From an uncultured Alphaproteobacteria bacterium (lineage in GTDB: Bacteria; Pseudomonadota; Alphaproteobacteria; CAKMZR01): a stretch of DNA of 7,409 nt. Below the pieces are notes generated by a model. The model had not been told where the DNA came from and searched no databases. It saw only the letters and a program-made list of their open reading frames with translations. The translations under genes were made by a program, and so were the position numbers. The stretch covers positions 1-7,409 of the forward strand of contig CAKMZR010000078.1 of assembly GCA_929200455.1 (NCBI GenBank). Direction: 5' to 3'. Below, in pieces: positions 1-5,787 of this stretch; the stretch's first letter is position 1; the number at the start of each line of letters is the position of its first letter.

Positions 1-1
1 G

Positions 2-58
2 AGGCGAGGAAAAAGGAAGGGGCGGTTTTTGAGAAGTGTTGTGATTAGGGGGGTATGA
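2..58 (+). CDS. Possible C-terminal tail of an upstream gene (partial)
   Basis: An open frame enters from the left edge and ends at a TGA at 56-58. It leaves 18 residues, rich in Arg and Lys and ending in SVVIRGV. The stop overlaps the ATG at 55 as ATGA, the same junction seen at 4409 and 5784 in this window, and this is the main reason to believe the frame. The fragment is too short to assign to a family. The other two plus frames also end nearby (TGA at 30-32, TAG at 46-48), so the choice of frame is inference. Confidence 0.25.
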   Translation, partial: RRGKRKGRFLRSVVIRGV

Positions 59-141
59 GCGATTTATTTCATGCGTTGCCGCCGCTTGCAGAGCAGATGA
101 CTGTTCGAGAGATGCTATGGGATTGGCACGAGATATTATGA
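55..141 (+). CDS. Small ORF of 28 codons, doubtful
   Basis: ATG at 55 overlaps the preceding stop (ATGA) and follows a run of six Gs at 48-53, which sits very close for a ribosome-binding site. The peptide begins MSDLFHALPP and ends in WDWHEIL; it is acidic to neutral and could form an amphipathic helix. I recognise no family. Like the other plus-strand starts here it begins ATGAGY (Met-Ser). It may be a genuine coupled microprotein, the remnant of a longer gene, or chance. About 100 purine-rich bases with no convincing gene separate it from the flgE stop. Confidence 0.22.
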   Translation: MSDLFHALPPLAEQMTVREMLWDWHEIL

Positions 142-212
142 GGAGAGGCGTAAGGAAGGAGAGGAGGAGAGCAGGCGGGTGTGTTGGCAGGGAAGCGAGG
201 AAAGAGGCAGGG

Positions 213-237
213 GCACCTGAGGTGAGGAGCGTTTTTT
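213..237 (+). terminator. Weak terminator-like hairpin
   Basis: Bases 213-230 can fold as GC-A-CCT, a six-base loop, then AGG-A-GC with one A/A mismatch, followed by G and six Ts at 232-237. The order hairpin then T-tract suits termination of plus-strand transcription just before the convergent flgE gene. The stem is short and imperfect, so the call is tentative. Confidence 0.3.
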
Positions 238-238
238 A

Positions 239-1633
239 TTACCCTTTGATGTCGGCGGCTTTTTTGATCATTTCGTCGATGGTTCGAAGAGCCGTAGTTG
301 CTGAGTTATAGGCACGTTGAGCGACGATCATGTTAGAAAATTCTTTTGTGATATTGGTTGTGGATCCGTTGACGGCTTTTGTAGAGAGTCGTGCGGCGGT
401 GACGCTTTGTCCTGTTTGACCATTGGTACGACTGGAAAACTGGAGGACTTGTAGAGGACCTGAGTTTTCGTTTGTTTCGAGGGTGGGTCCATTCATGGTG
501 GTGAGGGCACGGGGATTAAAGACGCGTCCGTAGGGTATTTTGGCGACAACAGATCGGATGTCGTGGGTATAGCGAATGGTGACGGTTCCGTCTTCTGAGA
601 CTTCGGTGCCTCTGTAGTGAATGATTCGGTATGGATTTCCGTTGTTTGAAGTTTCGCGTTCGACGAGTTGTTTTCCTGAACCTGCGAGAGTTCCCTGGTC
701 GTAATTGGTGATTTTTCTGAGGTCGTAGCTGATGGTGGAGTTTGTGGATCCACCGAGATTGGGTATGGTGAATCCGACGCTAGAGATATTGACGGGCAGA
801 TTTGTAGATTTTCTGTAAGCTTCTTTGATGGTGCTTCCGTCGGCGTTGAAAGTGATGATGATATTGTCTTGAGGTCTAGGAGCGAATTGTCCACGATTAT
901 TGAATCCGGCGTGTTCGATAGAGAATTCGAATTGGTTATAGACGTTAGTTTTTGTGACTATAGCTTTGAGGAAAACGCGAGAATCGTCGATTTCTTTGGT
1001 ACCTGTACCGTCGAAGACTCTGTGTTGGAGTTGGTATTGGTCGCCGGTGATTTCTGTAGCGGGAATATTGAAGTCGAGAGCGAGTTCTGTGGTCGCTTTT
1101 GCGGGTTGAACGATGGGCACGTAGCGACGAATGTTGATGGGTTCTAGGGTGTCTTGAGTGAGGGTTCCGCCGCCGAATTGTTTGGTATTTTGGTCATAAG
1201 TCCACCCGAGGAGGTAGTGGCCATGTTTATCGACGAAGTAGGTATCGAATTCTTTGTAGCCGTCGACGGTGGTGCCTTTGTCGATGCTGTAGCGTTCGAA
1301 AGAGCCGTTAGCGGTGAGCAGAGTTTTTCCGCCTGTGAGATTTTCTTGGGTGATGAAGAAACCGGATCCGTCGATGGCGAAGTCGGTTTCATTTTTTGTG
1401 GCGATGATGGGGCTTGGTCTGTCGTTATTGTAGTAGGATCTGCTGGAGGCCCCGGAGCCTGAATTGGGAGCGGTGGTGTAGGGTTGAGTATTTTCTTCTG
1501 CGAAGAATTCGACGACGCGAGATTTGAATCCTACGGTTTGGGAGTTGATAATATTCTCTGAGATGGCCTCGAAGGCAGCGGACATGGAAGCGAGAGTGGC
1601 TGAACTGGAAGCGAGGGCACCGTAGAAAGACAT
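239..1633 (-). CDS. flgE: Flagellar hook protein FlgE
   Basis: This is the structural subunit of the flagellar hook, the flexible joint between rod and filament. It is exported by the flagellar type III apparatus and assembled outside the cell. The 464-residue product has the rod/hook N-terminal motif at residues 27-37 (NIINSQTVGFK, compared with the usual NIANxxTxGFK), the conserved AIDGSGFFI at 86-94, and the hook-type C-terminal helix with EFSNMIVAQRAY at 431-442. Both ends are the coiled segments that pack in the hook core; the middle, rich in Thr, Asn and Ser, is the variable outer domain. There is no cysteine, as is usual for axial proteins. Length fits hook proteins, which vary widely, and is too long for FlgF or FlgG. 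The start is fixed by the match to typical MSxYGA hook N-termini, yet no Shine-Dalgarno sequence precedes it. A sigma-54-like element lies about 50 bases upstream. Which other flagellar genes lie nearby cannot be seen. Confidence 0.88.
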   Translation of the reverse strand: MSFYGALASSSATLASMSAAFEAISENIINSQTVGFKSRVVEFFAEENTQPYTTAPNSGSGASSRSYYNNDRPSPIIATKNETDFAIDGSGFFITQENLTGGKTLLTANGSFERYSIDKGTTVDGYKEFDTYFVDKHGHYLLGWTYDQNTKQFGGGTLTQDTLEPINIRRYVPIVQPAKATTELALDFNIPATEITGDQYQLQHRVFDGTGTKEIDDSRVFLKAIVTKTNVYNQFEFSIEHAGFNNRGQFAPRPQDNIIITFNADGSTIKEAYRKSTNLPVNISSVGFTIPNLGGSTNSTISYDLRKITNYDQGTLAGSGKQLVERETSNNGNPYRIIHYRGTEVSEDGTVTIRYTHDIRSVVAKIPYGRVFNPRALTTMNGPTLETNENSGPLQVLQFSSRTNGQTGQSVTAARLSTKAVNGSTTNITKEFSNMIVAQRAYNSATTALRTIDEMIKKAADIKG

Positions 1634-1668
1634 GTTGCGAAAGGTTTTCTGAATGGATTGAAAGGAGG

Positions 1669-1685
1669 GCTCGGTTTAAGCGAGC
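1669..1685. repeat. Inverted repeat GCTCG-N7-CGAGC at the flgE promoter
   Basis: GCTCG (1669-1673) and CGAGC (1681-1685) are perfect 5-base arms around a 7-base centre GTTTAAG. The repeat runs from the -12 part of the putative sigma-54 promoter to about the expected start of flgE transcription. It could be an operator, or a hairpin at the 5' end of the message. Being short, it could also be chance. Confidence 0.4.
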
Positions 1686-1698
1686 AATATTTGTGCCG
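1683..1698 (-). promoter_or_regulatory. Sigma-54-type promoter of flgE
   Basis: Read on the minus strand the bases are CGGCACAAATATTGCT. This matches the sigma-54 pattern TGGCAC-N5-TTGCW with one change (first T to C), and the invariant GG and GC are exactly ten bases apart. Transcription would start near 1672, about 40 bases before the flgE ATG. In alphaproteobacteria such as Caulobacter, hook genes are known to use sigma-54 with the activator FlbD, so motif and gene agree. The activator-binding site was not identified. Confidence 0.72.
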
Positions 1699-1710
1699 TT
1701 TATTGAGGAA

Positions 1711-2217
1711 TCAAGCGAGTCCGCATGAGTGGGAGAGTGAAGCGTCGAGGGCTTGTTCTATGGGGTAGTGTTGGGAGATGAGGAGGTTGAAAGCGGGAAA
1801 GAATCGTTCGCATTCGCTGAGAGCGACGGTGATGACGTCATGCATCATGGCGGAGGGGATGTGGGAAAGTCCACGGACGGGTATGGTGTGCCTATACGCG
1901 ACGCAAGATGCACTTTCTTCGACTTCGAAGTGTCCCATGCCGAGGGATCGGTTGATCATGGATGTGATGCAGTGGATATCGTGCCGTTGAGATTTTTGGA
2001 AGGAGAGGGGAATACAGCAGACGAAGTAGAGGGCGTGGACGTCGTGTTTCCAAGAGATTTGGAAGTGGTAGAGGCTCCACCCTTCTCTGACGGAGAAGGA
2101 GATATTGGAGAGGTTATCGCGTTGGTATTCCCATTTATTTTCGTCGAAAAATGATTCGAGTTCATCGAGGGGGTTGTAAGCGGAGTTGATTTTGGGTTGG
2201 GAGATGATTTGTGTCAT
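1711..2217 (-). CDS. YbjN-domain protein
   Basis: The 168-residue product matches, from memory, the alphaproteobacterial YbjN-domain proteins: NPLDELESFFDENKWEYQR at 15-33, an aromatic strand pair around YHFQISWKHDVHALYFVC at 50-67, then MINRSLGMGHFEV at 87-99, YRHTIPVRG at 108-116 and VALSECERFFPAFNLLI at 131-147. The last motif is especially typical. The fold resembles a type III secretion chaperone, with an alpha/beta sandwich that binds partner proteins. Its role is not settled; the E. coli relative affects stress responses and motility. No membrane segment or signal peptide is seen. It lies 77 bases upstream of flgE on the same strand. In many alphaproteobacteria the gene I would expect beside it is proC, which is absent here. 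No Shine-Dalgarno sequence precedes the ATG. Confidence 0.82.
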   Translation of the reverse strand: MTQIISQPKINSAYNPLDELESFFDENKWEYQRDNLSNISFSVREGWSLYHFQISWKHDVHALYFVCCIPLSFQKSQRHDIHCITSMINRSLGMGHFEVEESASCVAYRHTIPVRGLSHIPSAMMHDVITVALSECERFFPAFNLLISQHYPIEQALDASLSHSCGLA

Positions 2218-2523
2218 AGTGTTTGTGTCGTTGAGGATGATTTTTGGGTTGGTTGTAAGGAGGGGCGGCGAGGGTATTTCTGAGTGTGATGGGCAAGCTA
2301 CAATATGAAGTGGGTTTCTCTTGTGAGCTGACTAGATGGAGTATCTCATAGGGAGAGTATGGAAGCAAGAGTCTTTTGAAGGGGTGAGGAGATAAAAGGG
2401 AGAGGGGTAGGAGAGTTCTAAGAATGCTTGCAAGTCTTGTGTATGATGTTTATTGTTGGTGTGGAGAGAGGTTGGGGGGGAAAGATTGGAGAGAGGCGAG
2501 CAGGCGAGAGGGATGCGACACGC
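2218..2523. other. Divergent intergenic region
   Basis: About 300 bases separate the divergent ybjN-like and coiled-coil genes. The plus strand is very rich in G, with purine runs such as those at 2380-2415 and 2461-2515. It must hold promoters for both directions, but only one weak candidate was found (2428-2456). It contains the 8-base palindrome CTTGCAAG (2427-2434). A 35-codon ORF at 2424-2531 has AGGAG ten bases before its ATG and stops six bases before the next gene; it could be a leader peptide or chance. No RNA gene or large repeat was recognised. Confidence 0.6.
2428..2456 (+). promoter_or_regulatory. Possible sigma-70-type promoter for the plus-strand operon
   Basis: TTGCAA (2428-2433) and TATTGT (2451-2456) are 17 bases apart, each with four of six consensus bases. 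This is the best -35/-10 pair I found before the coiled-coil gene and would give a leader of roughly 75 bases. The match is weak, and the pair overlaps the possible 35-codon leader ORF, so both cannot be right. Confidence 0.25.
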
Positions 2524-2525
2524 AT
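2513..2525 (+). promoter_or_regulatory. Small hairpin between ribosome-binding site and start codons
   Basis: ATGCG-ACA-CGCAT is a perfect 5-base stem with a 3-base loop. It lies directly after the purine ribosome-binding site GAGGG (2508-2512) and buries the first two bases of the ATG at 2524. When folded it shortens the effective distance from that site to the main ATG at 2538 from about 25 to about 12 bases. A role in choosing the start is inference. Confidence 0.35.
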
Positions 2526-2541
2526 GAGTGATAAGACATGA
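2524..2541 (+). CDS. Five-codon upstream ORF (MSDKT)
   Basis: ATG at 2524 is read for five codons and ends at TGA 2539-2541, which overlaps the start of the main gene as ATGA. GAGGG at 2508-2512 is about 11 bases upstream of this ATG but about 25 from the main one, so spacing favours initiation here followed by re-initiation at 2538. The first ten bases, ATGAGTGATA, are repeated exactly at the main start 14 bases on, so a small tandem duplication may have created the arrangement. Confidence 0.35.
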   Translation: MSDKT

Positions 2542-4412
2542 GTGATACAAAAGACACACGAGACGAGGGATTGGGGGGAGAATCTTTTCGTAAGGATTCT
2601 TTTTACGGAGAGTTTCGTGAGGAGAGTTTATTGGATTCGAGAGAGGTTCCGCACGGTTTGGGCGTGAGGGAAGAGCCTCATATGGGGGCCCATATGGGAG
2701 AGAGTGTGCCTGTGTCTTCAGGAGGTCGAGGAGGAGGCAAGGACGCGTATGAGCAGTTGAACAGCTTGGCGGCAAGAGCGGTTCGCCGTTCGAAGTGGAC
2801 GAGTTTTTTTCTGACGTTATTGACGTTATTGTGGGCGGGAGGTTTGGTATTTGGTGGGATTTACGTGGTGTTGTTTGAGGATTTGCTTTTGCGGGAGTGG
2901 TTATCGTATCCCACGGGTGTACAGGTGATGTTTGTGATAGGAGCGTTGTTACCCCTGACGGTTCTTTGGTTGATGGGTTACTATATAAGGCAAGCACAAG
3001 GTATGTTTTTTCAGGCTGAGAGCGTGAGGATACAGTCGAGTATATTGACGGATCCGTCGAACGAGGCTTTGCAGAGGATTCACCATGTGGCGAAGATATT
3101 GCTGGAGCAGATGACGCAGCTTGGTCATGTGAACAACAATGCGTCGAAGAAGCTTGAGGGTTTGACGGATACCTTGAAGTTGCGTACGGATGGTTTGCGA
3201 ACAACGGGCATGGATGCACAATCGATGTTGACGTCGTCCTTGACGGATATGCAGACGTTGAGTGACAGGATAGAGCATTTATTGAATCGGATATCGATGC
3301 AGGGGGACAGTTTTTCTGAGTTGATTAAGGTTGCGGAGGGAGCGTTGAAGAGTGGGAATGATGAGATGTCTGGCTGGCAGGAGCGATTCCGTCATGTGAC
3401 GGGGACGGCGGAGGAGGCGTCACGTGATTTGTCGCGTATGGGAGAGTCGTTGAAGTCGCAGTTGATCGCGTTGGAAGAGGCGTCGATAGGGGTGACGGCA
3501 CAATCTGAGCGTCACTTGGGTTCATTTCGTACGGAGACGATGGGGATGTTGGACGAGGTGGGTCGTGCGACTCGGAAGGTGGTTGATGAGGCGAAGGGAT
3601 TGCAGGAGGATTTGCAGTCGAGTGCGGATCATTTGCAGGTGACGGCGGGTTCGATGAAGGAGAGCAATGCGGAGATTGTGCGAGCGAGTGAGGAGAAGAG
3701 CGAGCGTTTGTTGTTGGCGGCGAAGGAGGCGGATCGTTACTTGGATGAGATGGAGGAACGTTTGAAGTTAGGGTTTGGGAGTATGGAGGAGAACATAGAG
3801 AAGGTGACGGATCGCTTGGAGGGTGTATTGAAGGTACTGAACAAGGATGATTCGCCGATTAATAATGAGTTGAAGAAGTTTTTGACGGGCATAGAGCAGG
3901 TGACGCAACGTTTTACGACGCAAGCGGCGAATTTGGTTTCTGCGTCGCACGTGGCAGCAGAGCGTTCTGAGGCGATTAATGTGCAGTTGGATGAGCAGCG
4001 TCGAGATATTTTTCTGAAGGCGGCGAGATATTTGCTGCAGGACATGCACTCGACGTCACTGGATTTGACGCGGGCGTTGGGGGATGAGATTACGGATCAG
4101 GAGTTGAAGAGGTTTATGAATGGGGATGCGTCGATTTTCACGCAGAATTTGATAGGGAGGAATTTGGGGAAACTGGAGCGAGAGATTGTGGAGAAGTTGG
4201 AGGTGAGCAAGGAGGCGAGGGATTATGCCCTTCGATTTATGCAGCAGTTTGAGCGTTTATTGGACGACGCACGTCAGGTGGACCCTGAGCGGATATTGCA
4301 GGCATCATTTATTACGTCTGACATAGGGAAGTTGTATATGGTATTATGTCGTTCGAGTGGCAGAAGGCCGAATCGGCAGTTAACATCGGTAGCGGGAGGA
4401 GGCGGGACATGA
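2538..4412 (+). CDS. Inner-membrane coiled-coil protein, function unknown
   Basis: The product has 624 residues. Residues 1-70 are a charged, Gly-rich and probably disordered segment. Two hydrophobic helices follow at about 88-114 and 126-149, joined by a short loop that would face the periplasm. Residues 160-490 are almost entirely helical and heptad-like, rich in Leu, Glu, Lys, Arg, Ala and Ser, with no Pro between 174 and 439. A compact helical C-terminal module follows at about 490-605, including DPERILQASF and SDIGKLYMVLCR. The last 15 residues are a Gly-rich tail. N- and C-termini are predicted in the cytoplasm. The layout of paired TM helices plus a long coil resembles scaffold or polarity proteins such as Caulobacter TipN, but that is similarity of topology only. 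I do not recognise the family. No in-frame start exists upstream because TAA lies at 2532-2534; M49 and M53 are possible later starts. The stop overlaps the next ATG by ATGA, so it heads an operon with the downstream genes. Confidence 0.85.
   Translation: MSDTKDTRDEGLGGESFRKDSFYGEFREESLLDSREVPHGLGVREEPHMGAHMGESVPVSSGGRGGGKDAYEQLNSLAARAVRRSKWTSFFLTLLTLLWAGGLVFGGIYVVLFEDLLLREWLSYPTGVQVMFVIGALLPLTVLWLMGYYIRQAQGMFFQAESVRIQSSILTDPSNEALQRIHHVAKILLEQMTQLGHVNNNASKKLEGLTDTLKLRTDGLRTTGMDAQSMLTSSLTDMQTLSDRIEHLLNRISMQGDSFSELIKVAEGALKSGNDEMSGWQERFRHVTGTAEEASRDLSRMGESLKSQLIALEEASIGVTAQSERHLGSFRTETMGMLDEVGRATRKVVDEAKGLQEDLQSSADHLQVTAGSMKESNAEIVRASEEKSERLLLAAKEADRYLDEMEERLKLGFGSMEENIEKVTDRLEGVLKVLNKDDSPINNELKKFLTGIEQVTQRFTTQAANLVSASHVAAERSEAINVQLDEQRRDIFLKAARYLLQDMHSTSLDLTRALGDEITDQELKRFMNGDASIFTQNLIGRNLGKLEREIVEKLEVSKEARDYALRFMQQFERLLDDARQVDPERILQASFITSDIGKLYMVLCRSSGRRPNRQLTSVAGGGGT
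2679..2696. repeat. Inverted repeat CATATGGG-GG-CCCATATG
   Basis: Perfect 8-base arms flank a 2-base centre inside the coiled-coil gene. The right arm also continues as CATATGGG, giving a direct repeat, so the protein reads HMGAHMG at residues 48-54. It lies in the disordered N-terminal segment. With only two central bases it is better suited to cruciform or protein binding than to an RNA hairpin. Confidence 0.6.
2812..2829 (+). repeat. In-frame 9-base tandem repeat
   Basis: TGACGTTAT occurs twice in direct succession and encodes the repeated LTL of LTLLTLL in the first membrane helix (residues 92-98). The 9-base unit preserves frame, so gain or loss of a copy would lengthen or shorten the helix by three residues. 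Confidence 0.6.
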
Positions 4413-4519
4413 GCAAGCGAGTAGGGGGCGTAGAGTTTGGGCTGGTGAGAGGAAGAGTTATAGTTGAAGTCGATATTGGGAGTTTGGCGTATACGGGGTG
4501 CGTTTGGGGGTTATTTTGA
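4409..4519 (+). CDS. 36-codon ORF, possible 5' part of a frameshifted gene
   Basis: ATG at 4409 overlaps the stop of the coiled-coil gene (ATGA) and has the best ribosome-binding site in the window, GGAGGAGG about six bases upstream. The peptide begins MSKRVGGVEF, includes VIVEVDIGSLAYTG and ends at TGA 4517-4519. This strong start suggests that translation really begins here. By itself it is too short to be a known protein. The stop lies in a TTTTGA string that allows a +1 slip into the frame of the next gene, which would give one protein of 136 residues. A base error or recent mutation in the GGGG or GGGGG runs at 4497-4510 would give the same picture. No family recognised. Confidence 0.4.
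   Translation: MSKRVGGVEFGLVRGRVIVEVDIGSLAYTGCVWGLF
4505..4519 (+). promoter_or_regulatory. prfB-like +1 frameshift signal (candidate)
   Basis: In the frame of the ATG at 4409 the codons are TGG GGG TTA TTT TGA. The E. coli prfB recoding site reads AGG GGG TAT CTT TGA: a G-rich internal ribosome-binding stretch, three spacer bases, a slippery codon, then TGA. Here a Phe tRNA on TTT could move one base to TTT (4515-4517) and continue with GAG at 4518, in the frame of the ORF ending at 4820. The downstream protein is not release factor 2. Function is inferred from this resemblance only. Confidence 0.35.
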
Positions 4520-4574
4520 GGATCCGTACAAGGCGAGTGTTGAGGCTTTTCGGGTGGATGGAGGCGGAAGAGAG

Positions 4575-4820
4575 ATGAAGAGAGAGCATCGAGCGAAGGG
4601 TGAGCGTGGGGTGTTGAGTGAAGTTTTGGAGGATGCGGATAAGCGTTCGAAGGGAATTAATGTGTCTCCGAGTCGGAAGAAGCTTTTGGAGATGGTGAGG
4701 CTTTTGCATCGGAAGCAGCAGAAGGTTTTTGATGATTTGAGTCCTACGCGTCGAGAGACTCTTCGGATGATGGCGGAATTTATGTTGGATGTAGATTCGC
4801 ATGAAAAGAACAGGGAGTAA
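4575..4820 (+). CDS. Small basic hypothetical protein
   Basis: From ATG 4575 the product is 81 residues, highly charged and predicted to be all helix, with no membrane segment. Conserved-looking parts are GVLSEVLEDADKRSKGINVSP at the start and two helices, KKLLEMVRLLHRKQQKVFDDL and RRETLRMMAEFML. I do not recognise a family. This start has GGAGG 4560-4564 and GGAAGAG just upstream. The open frame extends further back: a TTG at 4464, preceded by AGAGGAAGAG, would give 118 residues, and a +1 slip at 4514-4517 would join it to the ATG at 4409 for 136 residues. The in-frame upstream part (YFEDPYKASVEAF) looks like protein, which supports one of the longer versions. The 3' end overlaps the GTPase gene by 20 bases, so the two are probably co-translated. 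Its place beside a MeaB-type gene hints at, but does not show, a shared role. Confidence 0.6.
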   Translation: MKREHRAKGERGVLSEVLEDADKRSKGINVSPSRKKLLEMVRLLHRKQQKVFDDLSPTRRETLRMMAEFMLDVDSHEKNRE

Positions 4821-5787
4821 AGAGGTTGCGTGGGATAGGGAAGAGTGGAAGGCTGGAGTTGAGGGTGGGGGAAGGCGTGAGATTGCCAAAGCCTTGACTT
4901 TGGTGGAGTCGCGGAGTGCTGAAGATCGTGATCGAGCGTTGGAATTGCTGAGTGTATTGTGGGAGGGTCGCAAGGGTTGGCGTAGTGAGAAGATAGGATT
5001 TACGGGAGCCCCCGGAGCGGGCAAGTCGTCGTTGATAGGAGCGTTGGGGAAGGCGGTTGCGGAGCGTGGAGAACGCTTGGCGGTCTTGTGTGTGGATCCG
5101 AGTTCACCCTTGAGCGGTGGTTCTATTTTGGGTGATAGGTTGAGGATGACGATGTTGTCCGGCTATGAGCATGTGTTTGTGAGGGGCATAGCGTCGGGCA
5201 ATCATGAGGGAGGATTGTCGCGAGGAGTTTCGGATGCGATCGTGGTGTGTGAGGCGGCGGGTTTTGATAAGATTTTTGTGGAAAGTGGTGGGGTGGGTCA
5301 ATCACAGACGGCGATACGTTATGTGGTCGATTTTCTTTTGATGGTGGTGTCGCCTGGAGGAGGGGATGATGTTCAGGCGATGAAGCGGGGGTTATTGGAG
5401 TTGGTGGATGCGGTGGCGGTGAGCAAGGATGATGGCGTTTTTCGTGCGGATGTGTCGCGGACGGTGAGTGATTTGCGTGCGATGTTGGGCATGGGCGGAC
5501 GAGATATACCTGTGGTGGGTTGTTCTATTTTGGAGGAGGGGGGATTGGAGGAGGTGGAGAAGGTTTTGGAGGGTGTGGTTGGTTTTGATGAGGAGGTAAT
5601 GTGGGATCGTATGTGGTTTCAGGTGGAGAGGGATGTGAGAGATTTTTTCTGGAGGGAGTTGGAGGGGGACGAGGGTTTTAGGAGGGTGAGGGAGGAGCTG
5701 AGGTCTCGTGTGCGGGAGGGCAATTTGTACCCTGGTTGTGCTGTGGAGGAGTTATGTGGATGGTTGAAGGGTCGCGGGAGAGGATGA
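4801..5787 (+). CDS. meaB: MeaB/ArgK-family P-loop GTPase
   Basis: MeaB-type GTPases are cytoplasmic G3E-family chaperones that load and protect adenosylcobalamin in methylmalonyl-CoA mutase and related mutases. The 328-residue length is normal. Seen motifs: Walker A GAPGAGKSS at 69-77; VDPSSPLSGGSILGDRLRM at 98-116, the family's most diagnostic stretch; HEGGLSRG at 135-142; ESGGVGQSQ at 161-169 where ETVGVGQSE is usual; and SKDDG at 208-212 where the base-binding NKADG is usual. The C-terminal helix with REGNLYPGCAVEEL fits the family's dimerisation tail. The changes in the two GTPase motifs suggest altered nucleotide handling or a diverged subfamily. No mutase gene is in the window. ATG 4801 is the only Met before residue 116; its ribosome-binding site is poor, but it lies within the end of the preceding gene, consistent with coupling. 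The stop overlaps the yraN start by ATGA. Confidence 0.85.
   Translation: MKRTGSKEVAWDREEWKAGVEGGGRREIAKALTLVESRSAEDRDRALELLSVLWEGRKGWRSEKIGFTGAPGAGKSSLIGALGKAVAERGERLAVLCVDPSSPLSGGSILGDRLRMTMLSGYEHVFVRGIASGNHEGGLSRGVSDAIVVCEAAGFDKIFVESGGVGQSQTAIRYVVDFLLMVVSPGGGDDVQAMKRGLLELVDAVAVSKDDGVFRADVSRTVSDLRAMLGMGGRDIPVVGCSILEEGGLEEVEKVLEGVVGFDEEVMWDRMWFQVERDVRDFFWRELEGDEGFRRVREELRSRVREGNLYPGCAVEELCGWLKGRGRG

Noticed and set aside
124..139. TGGCACG as a second sigma-54 element on the plus strand
   Set aside because: The -24 half is excellent, but ATTAT stands where TTGC is needed, so the invariant GC ten bases after GG is missing.
117..311. Plus-strand ORF of 64 codons
   Set aside because: It overlaps the flgE 3' end in antisense, has no ribosome-binding site, and its Arg-rich start followed by FLIISSM-type residues looks like translated purine-rich DNA.
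2427..2434. Palindrome CTTGCAAG as an operator
   Set aside because: Eight bases, single copy, with no partner site. Expected by chance in a window of this size.
2424..2531. 35-codon ORF with AGGAG upstream, ending six bases before the coiled-coil start
   Set aside because: Plausible as a leader peptide but with no recognisable features (Cys/Trp in the middle, then charged residues). It conflicts with the best promoter candidate, so it is mentioned under the intergenic region rather than called.
2332..3219. Long minus-strand ORF of 295 codons opposite the coiled-coil gene
   Set aside because: The product is low-complexity (Ser, Pro, Thr, His) with no domain. Codons that read as stops on the minus strand are rare because of the strong base skew, so long antisense frames are expected.
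4458..5024. Minus-strand ORF of 188 codons opposite the small protein and GTPase genes
   Set aside because: Same Ser/Pro/Leu/His-rich antisense pattern. The plus strand carries clear GTPase motifs in this stretch.
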